Assembly (NCBI GenBank): GCA_028095005.1
Contig: CM051459.1
Span: 274,493,229-274,557,228 of the forward strand
Origin: Rhynchospora pubera
Taxonomy: Eukaryota > Streptophyta > Magnoliopsida > Poales > Cyperaceae
Direction: 5' to 3'
Length of the DNA stretch: 64,000 nt
In this document: in pieces, positions 51,830 to 63,035 of the stretch
Layout of the letters: each line of letters begins with the position of its first letter
How positions within the stretch are numbered: the stretch's first letter is position 1
Notes under the pieces: generated by a model
Databases searched by the model: none
What the model saw: only the letters and a program-made list of their open reading frames with translations
Told to the model about the DNA's origin: nothing
Translations under genes and position numbers: made by a program

Positions 51830-53244
51830 ATTTTATATGAGAGTCTTGTGCATCCGGTGCCATTGTGCAGCCTAATATTATAGGGGTTCAGACTCGAGAC
51901 CGAACTCCTATTTTTCTCATTTTCAATGGGTATGTGTAGGTGATGCTTAAATTGACTTTTATTTAGAATTTCAAGTCGAGTCATACAGGTGTACACAAGA
52001 CGGGTCAACGAACGCCTCAAAATCACCAATGCTCTTATTTTATGGGTAGGCAAATTCCAAGAAGGTGACGGATCATTTTGGGTGAAAAATGACGCCTCAA
52101 CGGTATAAAGAAAAAGAAAATATCTGGTACCAGAAAAACTTCAAAAATGTTTATAAAATTTTATGCACTGCATCATGAAATTTAAGTTGACCTTCAAATA
52201 TTTTATATACAATTAGAAGATCATACAAAGTTTAAATTACGGTCATAATTGGAAAATACTAATTGCAGGAGCTTTAAATCCAGCCTACTTTTTTTTTAAA
52301 AAAAAATTATTTCCCGAGAAAATACTAATTGGTTATAGCGCCAATTAGGCGAAAAATTTTCCGTCATCAACACAATTTTTTTATTCTCCTATAGCAACTG
52401 CTCCTTTATTAAAGAAATAAAATAAGGTCCACATAGCACCATTCGGATTAATTAAATTGCCATTCCTAATTTGTCTAACTAATTTATTGAAAACAAAAAT
52501 AAGGCAATAACCAACTATGCCTAATTCATTTGGTCTAGTCGGACCCCATTTTTTGTAACTTCTCAGCAGGAACTTCGTTAGACTAAATTCAGGCTGGTAG
52601 CAATCCGCGTCATTTAATCTCCAATTAATCTGTTTATTTTTTATTTTTTTGGTGAAACAGAGAAGAAAAGTAAGCAATCAAAGAGACTAATTAAGTGATA
52701 TATCGAGGTTTTATTTTGTAGCGCACATTATATTTAGATCAACAATATTTTCGATTATGAAGTGAGACACGAGTCACGACTCATCAGTATTTTTTATAAA
52801 TAAAAACCCGTGGGTGTCGATTTGATTTTTGAAATTAAAAAGCGACACGGAAAAGTGTGGTGAGTAAAATTTCAGTCAGTATTTTATTAGTTTACTGTGT
52901 ACCGAATCACATTGTATTAGATTGCCAGAAAGTCAACCCGTTACACATGAGCCGTAGAGTTATATATACATAATTACATATTCTTTTCCTCTAGGTTTTT
53001 TCATTTTTACTCCGCCTCCAAGTTTCTCGATCTCCATGGCTGTTTGCCTGTTTTAGTTTCATTAGCATCTCCTTCTTCCATCGCCCTCTGTGTGTGGCGC
53101 CTTTCCCTCTCGGTCGCCTCCTATGCAAAATCAAGCTGATTTCTCCCTCTCGATCGCCTTCTATAGAAAATCAAGGCGAGACAGACCCTTTTCTCCCGAT
53201 CATCGCTAGATGCAAAAAAATCCCAATTGAGTGGTAATAACAAA
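51828..53244. other. Intergenic, no gene recognised
   Basis: No supportable gene. A segment at about 53000-53200 is C/T-rich like a plant 5' leader and contains a short duplication (CTCTCGGTCGCCTCCTATG and CTCTCGATCGCCTTCTATA, ~40 bases apart), but the only ATG there (53037) opens a six-codon frame. The frame at 52381-52677 has no recognisable motif. Confidence 0.5.
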
Positions 53245-53411
53245 GGGGCCGTTTGGATGGGTTGGGAATTGGGGGAATAGCCAATTCTAGACATAAATTT
53301 ATTGGGAAGTGTGTAACTTTGTGAAGAGTTTGGATTGTTTATAATAAATTTGGCATAAGAAATTCCGGGAATTTGCAATTCCCACCTATTCCAACCTCAT
53401 CCAAACGCCCC
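53245..53411. mobile_element. Short MITE, 167 bp (same family as 15731)
   Basis: Inverted ends GGGGCCGTTTGGATG and CATCCAAACGCCCC; inner arms GGGAATTGGGGGAATAG and AATTTGCAATTCCC. The core GTGTGTAACTTTGTGAAGAG matches the core of the MITE at 15731-15865. Flanking CAAA on both sides (53241-53244 and 53412-53415) could be part of a short target duplication. Confidence 0.82.
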
Positions 53412-56094
53412 CAAAGCGACTTTTTTTTAAAAAAAAATTACAATTTTGTGTATTTCAAAACTTTTTTCGACTTGATTTGATTTTGGAGCTGGGCCTTTGT
53501 TTTGTTAATATCTTAGGTTATACATCAATTTTTGTGTTAGGTTTCAAAATCTTGGAATTTCAATTATTATAATTTTTCACTCCACCTTTCTATCACGTTG
53601 GTCCTGTTTTTGAATAAGCTTCAGTGTCCCCTTTCAAACCTACTTTTAGCCTGTGCAAAATAAAAATATATATATATATATGTATTTGGTGCCATAATAA
53701 TATTGGGGGTGTATATCCCGTTTGGCTTCACTTTGCACTCAATTAGAATCAAAATAAATGAATCAATTGGACAATTATGGACATAATGACAGGTACCTCT
53801 ATCTTATTATTTGCAGCAAAATCAATTATCATTGATACGAGAGATATTATATGAACAATTACAATGAAGATGAAATCTAACCAAAAGGAACTTTCAGGGA
53901 TATCTATGTGAAATTGTTTACAAATATGTTTATCTTTTTTCATAAATGAATGACCTGACCTATTAGTATAGAAATGTGTATAGATGTGTGATTAATTGTA
54001 GTATATTATGTTCATTTTGGCGTTACATATTTGTATGACAGAGAAATCTTTAATTATTTTATATTGAAATTCAACATAAAATTGTCCCATTAATAGATTT
54101 TTAAGTTTTTGATATGTTTGTAATGAAGGGAGATTAATTTCTAATTTAAATCTATGGATATTAATTTCTGAGATTCATTACAGGTTGTGCACATTAAATT
54201 TTTTTCAAAGACATTTAAATTTGTAATTACTACAGAATGATTGCAGTTTTTTTTTTGGTCAATGTTTCTCTTATGTCTATATATACGATATTCTGTGATC
54301 CTTTTTTGTGTACCTTGGCAATTGAGTTTTTATTATCTGTATTCTTTATTCTCAAAGGCATTTGTGCTGACATTATTGTGCATTCTCTCTATGTAAGAAA
54401 AATTACAATAGTAGAGCTAATTTTTTTTTCTTTTAAAATAAAATTTACAGGTTGCAATGGCTATTGTTCCTATTCGGTTAAAGACTGTGATACTGACTCT
54501 GAAAAATGAACATTCATCAGTAACAAGATGGCCAAAGCTATAGCGATATGTTAACCCAATAAGGTAAATCAATACTCCATATCTTTTTTTTTTTTACTCA
54601 AATCATAAGTCGTGCAGTTGCACTTGAGAGAAAAGAAACAATGTTCACCACCTGTACAACAAAATGCTATAAAGATATGTAAAAAAATATAGGCATGAAT
54701 AATCCATCATAACCAATTAGTTCTTTAATAATTGAATTATGTCATGCAAATTTGATATTTTTGGCGTTTCTTCATGGTTGACACATTTTTGAGGAAAAAA
54801 TATTAATATATTTTGATTAGCCATAGCTACTGCCTCAACGAAAAAATGGCAATTGATATTTGAGATTTTCTAAAGATTGAGTCAAGTGTATCTAATTGGA
54901 TCCACTAAATAATTGAGCTTTTCTTTTTCTTTTACTTTTTCAGCACGCTTCTACTAAGGTAGGCAAGCAGCGCAGGGGAGAATGGAGATGGAAGGTTAGC
55001 ATCTTAGTCCTCTCTATTTTATTTGACTACTGGTATGTGCAAATCCTCTTTTGTGTTTTTTCTGACGTAAAATTTCTTATCGATTAACTGAAATTTGAAA
55101 TGTGTAAAACATATTATGCATAACTTCAGCATAACCATATTAAAGTAGATAATAGTTCTCTTGCTGGATTCTTAATATTGTGCATAACGAGTTGATAGCC
55201 ATTTTTGGTAAATTAATATTATATCCTTGCATTTAACATTGTTCAAATCACTATTGTTGAGAGTGATTTCTGTTCCAACTAGAACGTTGATGTAGGTAGT
55301 GGGCCCCACATTCTGTTCCTAGATCTTATCTCCCTTCTTGAAAGAAAGATAAAGCAGCTATAAAAGATAAATAAGGTAACGATTATACCAATAATGCATG
55401 TTACGGGCATGGTGGGGAAGAAAGAAAAAATTCGAGCGTTTCTAGAGTTTTAGGCTTGCAGTGTCCCGACTTCCCTCTTTCACTGTGGATACTTTGGAGG
55501 ACATGCAGATGTTTATAAACCTAAGGGAGAAGGTCTTCTCGCTTTGAAATAAATGGAATGGTAGATGAGGAGCAAGCTGGGAACAGTGGTTTGATCTTAC
55601 TTGGCCTGGAGTGGCAGTTGCTTTCTTTGGTAAAAAAAAAATAAGTATGAATTTGTATTAAAAGAAATTGTGAATAAACCAATATCATATCACATTAAAA
55701 CTGTTTTGCAATCTAACCTTTTTATAATTTCATGTCAGGAAAAGGACCAGTGAAGACACAAATGGAGAATATATCATTGCAAAGAAACAATATATAAATA
55801 GAATATAACCTGTAGATTTATTTTTGCACATTAATATTTACCTTTATCCTCAATAAAAAAAAATTAAAGATAGGTACAAATAAAAATTCAAAATCCAGTA
55901 ATAAAAGAGAATGTGCAGAAACGAAAAGTTGACCATTTAAGATCTATTGACAATGATTTTTGGTATTGTCTTTATTTTTGTCCATTTTTTTTTACACTAT
56001 TTTTTTAGCATTACTATTCATAAGAGTCTACATTAATCTTTCCTTTCCTAAATAACACTGCCCTTAATTTGGTGGTATTGTCTTTATTAATTTC

Positions 56095-56095
<1 letters not shown>

Positions 56096-56126
<31 letters not shown>

Positions 56127-56169
56127 TATTATTATTATTATTATTATTATTATAATAATAATAATAATA
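56096..56169. repeat. (AAT)n-(ATT)n-(AAT)n compound microsatellite
   Basis: About nine AAT units, then about eight ATT units, then about six AAT units. Adjacent blocks are reverse complements, so the tract can fold into a perfect hairpin. Confidence 0.95.
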
Positions 56170-56460
56170 CAAATAAAGAGGTTCTTCATTTATAACACAT
56201 TTGTTTTGATGGAGTGCCTATATTGGCATGTTGTAACAAAAAAATATCGAAGGTGTGAGTTTATTTTGACAGACGTAAAAAGTTCACAATGATTGCAATC
56301 GTAAATATATAATGATAAGTTAAAAAAAACGCTTACCTGTTACCAACTGACAGAATTGACTCTCTTTAGTGAGATTGATATTGGACATATATATGATATT
56401 TGCAAAAAAAAAATGCTAATAGGTAAATTGCGATCGCATTTAAAAAAAATGTGTTAATAA

Positions 56461-56462
<2 letters not shown>

Positions 56463-56499
<37 letters not shown>
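56463..56499. repeat. (AT)n microsatellite
   Basis: 37 bases of uninterrupted AT. Confidence 0.96.
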
Positions 56500-56504
<5 letters not shown>

Positions 56505-56690
56505 AGAATATATCAATTAATGGCTGTGGGTTTGCTGACAATTAATTATAATTAATTGCTCTAATTGAGTTAATGAGAATTAATGCGTCATGCGTTGGGT
56601 ATTGGTTATTGGATGTAGAATTTCTCTAATTAATGTCAATTAATGACAATTGATAAATGATCTAGCTTAAATATTATTTCAAAAAATTAA

Positions 56691-57075
56691 GAGTAATGCT
56701 AGAATAAAACATATAGGACGTCAAACACAATTCAAATGTCGACCATTAACATTTCAAACAGCCGATCCAAATCGTTCAATATGATCTTTATATTGAAATA
56801 ACCTTGAAAATAAAATTTTATATTTTTTCAAATTTTCTAATTATTTTTTTCTAATTTTCAAAATTGATGGGTTCAAACTTTTTAGATTGACCATATTCAA
56901 AAATTTTAAAAAAATAGTAAAAATTTTTTAAAAAATATAAAATTTGGTCTCTATGGAGATTTCATAACGTAGAACAATTTGAGCGGTTTGAATCGGCTAT
57001 TGTAATCTTACAAATTAAAATTTTATCATGTTGGACAAGTACATGTGTCCTATACGTTTGACACTAGCCACTCCC
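56691..57075. mobile_element. Foldback MITE with perfect 9-bp TSD (Mutator-like), copy 2
   Basis: Left end GAGTAATGCTAG, right end (reverse complement) GGGAGTGGCTAGTG, then shared ATATAGGACG against GTATAGGACAC. The halves are imperfect inverted repeats around about 56880 (AACCTTGAAAATAAAATTTTA against AAAATTTGGTCTCTATGG). AAAAATTAA flanks it at 56682-56690 and 57076-57084. The 9-bp TSD assigns it to the Mutator superfamily. This copy lies outside a (TA)n tract, so its duplication is readable. Confidence 0.85.
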
Positions 57076-57084
57076 AAAAATTAA

Positions 57085-58813
57085 GGGGACGCCATTAAAG
57101 GCTATTGAAGATTTTTTTTCCTCCAACCACTATTGAAGAATTGTTGCATTGATGCAGTGTCTGAAAAAAATAGAGATGGCCACATATAAAAATTTATTAT
57201 ATTATTACTATGTTCGATAATGATCTAACTCAGCAAATAATTATACTATAGAACATGGTTACTTCTTTTACCTCTAATAATTAATGTTGCAAGTATTTCA
57301 ATAATTACGTATTTAAAGTTTCATATATAAACGAACATTAAAACAAAAATGCCATTGGGTCAATGAGTTTGAAAATCAATACACTGTGTTATTAACAGTC
57401 ACATATTTCAATAAACATATGAGACATCAATTAAATATTAAAGCCTGTCTATACATATCAAATTCCAAATTGTAGATTAATTTATTAAATAATATATATG
57501 ATAATAATCATCCCAAAGGTTGTGGTAATTATATACATTCAATTAAAATAAAAGATAATAGAAATTTTAATTACTATTATATTTATTTGTTAGTCGAATA
57601 TCGAGCTCAATTAGCCCCTCTAATGTGATATTAAGGACTATCAAGATCAATTTTTTTTTAGATGTGAAATAAATAAAAAAGGGTAATATTGCTCCGTCGA
57701 GTAAGATCTGAGGCTGATATTGTTTATTTGAAACCATCATTCTAAATACTTCGGATAAAATGTCATTTACTAGAAATCGTTGGAATAATTGGTTTCCAGA
57801 GATTTTCAGTTGCATGTTCCATAATTATTGATAATTTGCTAATTATTATGATTGTAGGTTTCTTTAGCTTAAAACAAGACTGAGCTTTTATGTTCATACT
57901 TTTACATGGTCTTTAGTTGATAATTCACTGTTTCTTTGGAATAATACCAATATATTCAGAAAAGCTTTATAAGTAAGTTTATTTTATATATGCTATAGGC
58001 TACAACTTTAATAAAATCATATATTAGCTCAATTAAATCCTGCAAGTGCTACGTATAGAATTAGAAAATATTAGTGGATGTTCAGCTCATATAGGTCTGC
58101 TACCTAATTTGATATCTCAGTTCTCTATGTTATAAGTCATCATTTTAGCTAGGTAAGCTATCACTTATTTTCAATAGTTTTTATTTTGATACGATTTATG
58201 TTTTGATTATATTTGTTAATGCTTTGCCCAAAAAAAGAAAAAAGTAACGATTTGTTTGATATGCAAAGACCAAAAAAAAATATATACATGCAATTCTTTA
58301 TTTCAATTGATGAATGATGATTTTTGGTGTGGCAATCTATTCAAACACATTAAAATGTTAATCATCAATGGCACATGATTAATTAGTTATTGTGTTTTAC
58401 GAAAAAGTCTCGACGTTTCTTGAATTAAATTAAAAGTTAGAAAATTTTTTGTTATGAACGAAGCCTAATTCTTTAATAAACCAGAACTTACAAAAAATTT
58501 TGTCGATTCATGTCAATAAATCTTAACCTAAACCAAAGCCCAAATAAATAAAAATGCAGTACAAAATTCCAACGTAAAATCATATGATCACACTGTATAT
58601 TAATAAAAATATCATTACAAATGATAATCAGTTATTAAAATTTGAATATCGATTTGTTGCAACCAACCAACTGATAATAAAATTTTCTGTATTCATTTTT
58701 TTCTTTCTCATAATTTATCTATTTTTGCACTATGGCCAATAGATGTAATAAATTGAGCTATAATAAAATATAATGTAATAGTGAAAAAAATATATATACG
58801 AGTGGAAACATAG
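57085..58813. other. Intergenic, no gene recognised
   Basis: AT-rich; the frame at 57567-57815 has no known motif. No terminal repeats seen except the Helitron terminus that follows. Confidence 0.55.
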
Positions 58814-58841
58814 GTCGCGCAACGCGCGACATCCCCACTAG
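58814..58841 (+). mobile_element. Helitron 3' terminus (hairpin + CTAG)
   Basis: GTCGCGC-AAC-GCGCGAC forms a 7-bp GC-rich stem with a 3-base loop, followed after ATCCCCA by CTAG and then T. A subterminal hairpin a few bases before CTRR, with insertion before T, is the diagnostic Helitron 3' end. The 5' end (TC after A) was not located, so the element's extent to the left is unknown; it may include some of 53-58.8 kb. No Rep/helicase coding is visible in the window. Confidence 0.82.
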
Positions 58842-59290
58842 TGAGTAATAAATTTGTTACATATACATGTAAGTTGACCTAAAATTTTACTCATATCATA
58901 CAATTTATTTAACATCAACCATGTATATGTAACAAATAATATTTCGCACTTTGCAGAACTATTTTGTTACATATACATGGTGAATGCACATTTAATAAAT
59001 GGAATCAATTGCAATCAATCAACATTTTATTTATCAATCATATTACATTTATACTACCTTTTTTTTATAATATTTTAGATAATGTTTTACAAAATATCTA
59101 TAATTGATTCTCACACGTTGTCAAGAAAAATAATTCACAATACTAAATAGATATTTTGATTGAACAAGTATATTCATGGTGATATGAAAACTTCATGCGT
59201 AATCGATCAAATAATGCTGATTATATATATATATATATTGCTATTATAAAAACTTCTATTATTACAAAATCTTCATGATAGAACAACATG

Positions 59291-59292
<2 letters not shown>

Positions 59293-59335
<43 letters not shown>
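59293..59335. repeat. (AT)n microsatellite
   Basis: 43 bases of (AT)n immediately left of a foldback element. The 450 bases between the Helitron end and this tract hold nothing recognisable. Confidence 0.94.
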
Positions 59336-59338
<3 letters not shown>

Positions 59339-59747
59339 AATCTATTGTGAACCATAGTTCATATAAGCTTTCGTGCACCATGACCGTTTTGGATGGTGGT
59401 TTTACAAATTGTGAAATCTAATTTAACAAACCCAATATATATATTGAAATCTCATGACAAACAAAATTTTACAATTTTTTAAATTCTTTTACTATTTTTT
59501 CCAAATTTTTTAAAACTTGCCATTTTTGGCTATAAATACACTAATTTGTAAGAAAAAAATGGCAAGTTTTAAAAAATTTAAAAAAAATAGTAAAAAAGTT
59601 TAAAAAATTGTAAAGTTTTGTTTTATATGAGATTTCAATATATAGATCGGATTGGTTAATTTAGATTTGTCAATTTGCAAAATCACCGATCCAACGGTCG
59701 TGGTGCATGGAGCGCTCCATGCATCATGGTTCACAATAGATTTACTC
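59336..59747. mobile_element. Foldback MITE in (TA)n, copy 3
   Basis: Left GTAAATCTATTGTGAACCAT, right (reverse complement) GAGTAAATCTATTGTGAACCAT. Inner arms pair AACAAAATTTTACAATTTTT with AAAATTGTAAAGTTTTGTTT; a hairpin-like centre has GCCATTTTTGGC and GAAAAAAATGGCAAG. (TA)n on both sides. The first part of the frame at 59652-60038 spans this and the next element and is not a gene. Confidence 0.85.
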
Positions 59748-59757
59748 TATATATATA

Positions 59758-60159
59758 GGATTGCTAAAATACTATGCATAGCACGGATGACTTTCGTGCT
59801 ACAGATTCGTTCTTGCATTTCATGCTTCAAACAATCGATCAAAACCGCTCATTATCTTCTTCATATTGAAATATCATTAGAAACCAAAATTTACATTTTT
59901 TTGAATTTTTTTACTATTTTTCTCAAATTTTTGAAAATACTTAATCTAATAAATTCTAGACCCTTCAATAACAGTGATTTTCAAAAATCTGTAAAAAATA
60001 GTAAAAAAATTCAAAAAAATGTCAAATTTGGATTCTAATAAAATTTCAATATGTAGAATATAATGAACGGTTTGGATCGGTTGTTTGAAACATGAAATGC
60101 AAGAACGAATCCATAGCACGAAGACCATCCGTATGATGCATAGCATTTTAGCAATCCTC
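59758..60159. mobile_element. Foldback MITE in (TA)n, copy 4
   Basis: Left GGATTGCTAAAATACTATGC, right (reverse complement) GAGGATTGCTAAAATGCTATGC. Inner arms pair GTTCTTGCATTTCATG with CATGAAATGCAAGAAC and TTTACATTTTTTTGAATTTT with AAAATTCAAAAAAATGTCAA. Only about 10 bases of TA separate it from copy 3, and (TA)n follows on the right. Confidence 0.85.
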
Positions 60160-60460
60160 TATATATATATATATATAAATACGCGATTTAATAAGCGGAA
60201 AGTGTTAATACAATTTAACATTATTAATTAAAATATGTTCGGGCAATGTGGTCTCCAACGATACAAATCATTCATACAGCACATGCACATCTTAATCGGT
60301 TGTTTTAATCTCGGATCAAATGTTACGCCGCCTAGAGCCAAAACCAAACTCTTTTGACATTGAAATGATTGAATCCATTCCCTGTATTCCTCATCTAGTC
60401 AATGATGAATGGTGAATTCTCGATAAAGGCGCAACTTGAGTGGTCTGATATATCTTATTT

Positions 60461-60711
60461 CAGTGGCGAAGCCAGAATGAAAAATGGCGGGAATTAAAAT
60501 ATGACTAAATGAAATTGAGAATTAAGAAAATTATAAATTTAAGTATTGATTATTTAAAATAATACCAATAACCATTAATTTTTTTAACCAAATCATCATT
60601 GAGTATAATATTTTGAATCTAGAGGAGGTCCATGAAACTTAACTATATAAATTTATCTTAACAAATTAACATATTATTGGAAAATTCTAATTATCAGTGT
60701 CTTCGCCACTG
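60461..60711. mobile_element. hAT-like MITE, 251 bp
   Basis: Inverted ends CAGTGGCGAAGCCAG on the left and, in reverse complement, CAGTGGCGAAGACAC on the right. Flanked by TCTTATTT (60453-60460) and TCTGATTT (60712-60719), 7 of 8 matching, the hAT TSD length. No coding capacity. Confidence 0.82.
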
Positions 60712-60719
60712 TCTGATTT

Positions 60720-61537
60720 GTTCAAAGACGTTACTCTAAACTGAGCAGCACCTACAGTGATAAATACACGAAGGAGATCACCAATTGAAGCCACAAAATA
60801 TCAGAACTTCTTCAATCCACAGTGACATGGTCCCACCGACGCTTAGTATTAATGACACTTTTGTTTTTATTCCTTGCTTGTAATTCTAATGTAAATTGAC
60901 ACGCTGATTCAATAATTCAGGAAGACTGTTCAGCAAAATAAAAAAAAAAAATTTCAATAAACTACAGCGAAGCCAACTACATATTCTAGGTTCTCTGTTG
61001 CAGCTACAAAGATATGTATCGTGTAGCTTTTTACTGGCAGCGTAAAGATATTTAAGAAGAAATTAAACACAACCAATTAATGGGTATGGTTGAACAAAAA
61101 TAAAGAATAAAATAAGTAAAATTTTGGTTTAAATTGACTCATATCACTATTGGCATCAGTAGATTTTATGAAATTTTTGTACTCGAGATACTAAATTTCT
61201 TCAAAAAAAAAAGGTGCCACAAGTCAAATACTCGTTTTCATGCGCAATGTTTGGTATAGCTTCTCTCATTTCCGCACCGCTTATTGTTTTGGGAGAAAAA
61301 TTCACGTTTTAGCACAACCAAACAAAATACAATAACTAACACTATCTGTACTTCAGTCAGAAAAAGGAAGCGAGAACTAGAACAAAACCTCTATACATAA
61401 ATCTCTACCAAACTATCGACTTCTTCCAGCTGTTCCAGTACTTCCAAGCATATAATTAACCTCTCTCAGGTCTCTTCTTTGCAAACCAAAAGTCCCACGT
61501 TCTCTCTCTCTAGAACTAGAAGTCACTAAGCAACACC
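60720..61537 (+). promoter_or_regulatory. Promoter region of the intronless GT31 gene
   Basis: About 820 bases with no other gene. A TATA-like TATACATAAAT lies at 61392-61402, and a CT-rich leader (TTCTCTCTCTCTAGAACTAG, 61499-61518) precedes the ATG. Both are weak calls. Confidence 0.4.
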
Positions 61538-62443
61538 ATGTCTGATAAAACCATTTCTTACACACCAATTATACTCATCCTTCTTCCTCTGGTCTTACTA
61601 AGTGCAATTTTCTTTATCCCAAATTCTAATAGCTACTTACAACTCAATTTCTTCTCAAACAGCTGCCAGCCAGCAGCTCTGCCACCACAGCACCTTCCCA
61701 AATCAAAACCCGAATTCAAGCTCTTAATCGGCATCATAACTGTTCCAGAGAAAACTGAAAGGCGGCACATCATACGCATGGCCTATGAATTGCAGAAGCC
61801 AATCCCTCACGCACAAATAGACATCCGTTTTGTATTTTGCCAACTCAAGACGGACGAACAAAAAGTATTCATCGCCATGGAGATTCTCAGATATCGCGAC
61901 ATAATCATCCTGAATTGCACCGAGAACATGAACGAAGGAAAGACGTACACATATTTCTCAAGTGTACCAAAAATGTTCCAAGGCGAAGAACAGCCATACG
62001 ACTATGTCATGAAGGCTGATGATGATGCGTATTTCAGACTCGACAATTTATTCGATGCACTAAGAGATAAACCTAGAGTGGATACATACTGGGGTAAAGG
62101 GTACCCTCCTTTAGACCAGGACAATCCGCCATACCTTGTTGGAATGGGGTACGCGCTGTCATGGGACCTGGTGCAGTGGATTGCCGAGTCAGATTTTGCT
62201 CGAAATAATACACATGGCATTGAAGACATCAACTTGGCGATGTGGCTCAATGTAGCAGAAAAAGGGAAGAATAGGTTCAATATGAGGGAAAAAATGTACG
62301 ATTTCCACGGTGTCGAGGCGAAGGATTTCCCGAACTACACAATCGCCGTGCATGTGCTGAAGAACGATTTCACATGGATGGTCACACTGAAGAACTTCAA
62401 CGTGACAGGTGGGCTTGAACCATCTCCGTTTTACCACCTCTGA
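61538..62443 (+). CDS. GT31 family galactosyltransferase-like protein, intronless
   Basis: 301 aa, single exon. A short tail, one hydrophobic segment at ~8-28 (IILILLPLVLLSAIFFI) and a lumenal GT31 domain give a type II Golgi topology. Motifs: FKLLIGIITVPEKTERRHII (60-79), FVFCQLKTDEQKV, NMNEGKTYTYFSSVPKMF, VMKADDDAYFRLDNL with DDD at 161-163, GMGYALSWDLVQWI, GIEDINLAMWL. N-glycosylation sequons at N126, N223, N266 and N288. It is a paralogue of the 333-aa gene at 36346-37678; roughly half of aligned residues agree by eye. It lacks that gene's intron (expected after MFQG, residue 149) and its TCSHEFIPD cysteine stretch, replaced by EAKDFPN. All catalytic landmarks remain, so it looks functional. 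Acceptor unknown. Confidence 0.92.
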   Translation: MSDKTISYTPIILILLPLVLLSAIFFIPNSNSYLQLNFFSNSCQPAALPPQHLPKSKPEFKLLIGIITVPEKTERRHIIRMAYELQKPIPHAQIDIRFVFCQLKTDEQKVFIAMEILRYRDIIILNCTENMNEGKTYTYFSSVPKMFQGEEQPYDYVMKADDDAYFRLDNLFDALRDKPRVDTYWGKGYPPLDQDNPPYLVGMGYALSWDLVQWIAESDFARNNTHGIEDINLAMWLNVAEKGKNRFNMREKMYDFHGVEAKDFPNYTIAVHVLKNDFTWMVTLKNFNVTGGLEPSPFYHL

Positions 62444-62740
62444 TCAATGATGATGAACAGAATTCTTATACATATATATTCTTTGATTAGTTTATTTGTT
62501 TTAGTGTTTTTAACTATTATATAAATGTTATTTCAAGTGAACAACGTTTATTGATTTGTCAAGGAAGATATACAGTAGTCAATCGACAGGAAAATTATAG
62601 AATTTTGAATGACAAGAACTCATGTTTAATTCGAAATGACCCAGATCTCTGGAATAACATAGTCCGAGGGAATATTCAACGGACAGATTTTTTTTGTCAC
62701 TCTCCCATGTGACATTTTGTACACCATTTACCACTGTCAT
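62444..62740. other. 3' flank of the intronless GT31 gene
   Basis: No poly(A) remnant or target duplication is seen after the stop, as would be expected of a fresh retrocopy. Frame 62579-62830 on the minus strand runs into the hAT MITE and is not a gene. Confidence 0.55.
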
Positions 62741-62748
62741 GTCATGTT

Positions 62749-63027
62749 TAGGGCTGTCAAAGGAGTATTCGTCCACGTTTTCTGTGATTGTTTCGTTCAG
62801 AACGGAATGACTAACGGTATGAATTTTCATTTCGATTAAAAAAATGGAACGGTAACAAAATAGATTTCGTTGTATGTTTATGTGGTATATAATTGAAATT
62901 TGATCATTTCATCCTATTTTGTCCAAACGAAATAGCTAACGGAATACACAGTAAGTTTCGTTGTAGAAACAGAACGTCCAAACAAAACGGCCCATTCCAT
63001 TTCCGTTTGACATGTTTGACAGGCCTA
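62749..63027. mobile_element. hAT-like MITE, 279 bp
   Basis: Ends TAGGGCTGTCAAA on the left and, in reverse complement, TAGGCCTGTCAAA on the right. Flanked by GTCATGTT (62741-62748) and CTCATGTT (63028-63035), 7 of 8. The interior is rich in AACGGAAT / GTTTCGTT motifs in both orientations. The frame at 62904-63143 overlaps it and is not a gene. Confidence 0.83.
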
Positions 63028-63035
63028 CTCATGTT

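Larger units (their letters stand above)
53416..56681. other. Gene-free interval, possibly inside a Helitron
   Basis: No complete gene. Two weak exon-like stretches were noted: 54451-54527 (after TTTACAG, open until TAG) and 55270-55620, which is more GC-rich than its surroundings, includes CTATAAAAG and ends in an A-run. Neither matches a protein I recognise. If the Helitron whose 3' end is at 58841 is long, these could be captured fragments (inference). Confidence 0.4.

Noticed and set aside
51648..52053. Tyrosine-isoleucine repeat proteins
   Set aside because: Translation of the (TA)n microsatellite in several frames.
52381..52677. 98-codon frame on the minus strand
   Set aside because: No start context, splice partners or known motif; AT-rich intergenic DNA.
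59652..60146. 128-aa and 66-aa frames near 59.7-60.1 kb
   Set aside because: They span the arms of the two foldback MITEs; the frames mirror each other because the arms are inverted repeats.
62444..62740. Poly(A) tail proving the GT31 copy is a recent retrogene
   Set aside because: No A-tract or flanking duplication was found after the stop; retroposition remains only one explanation for intron absence.
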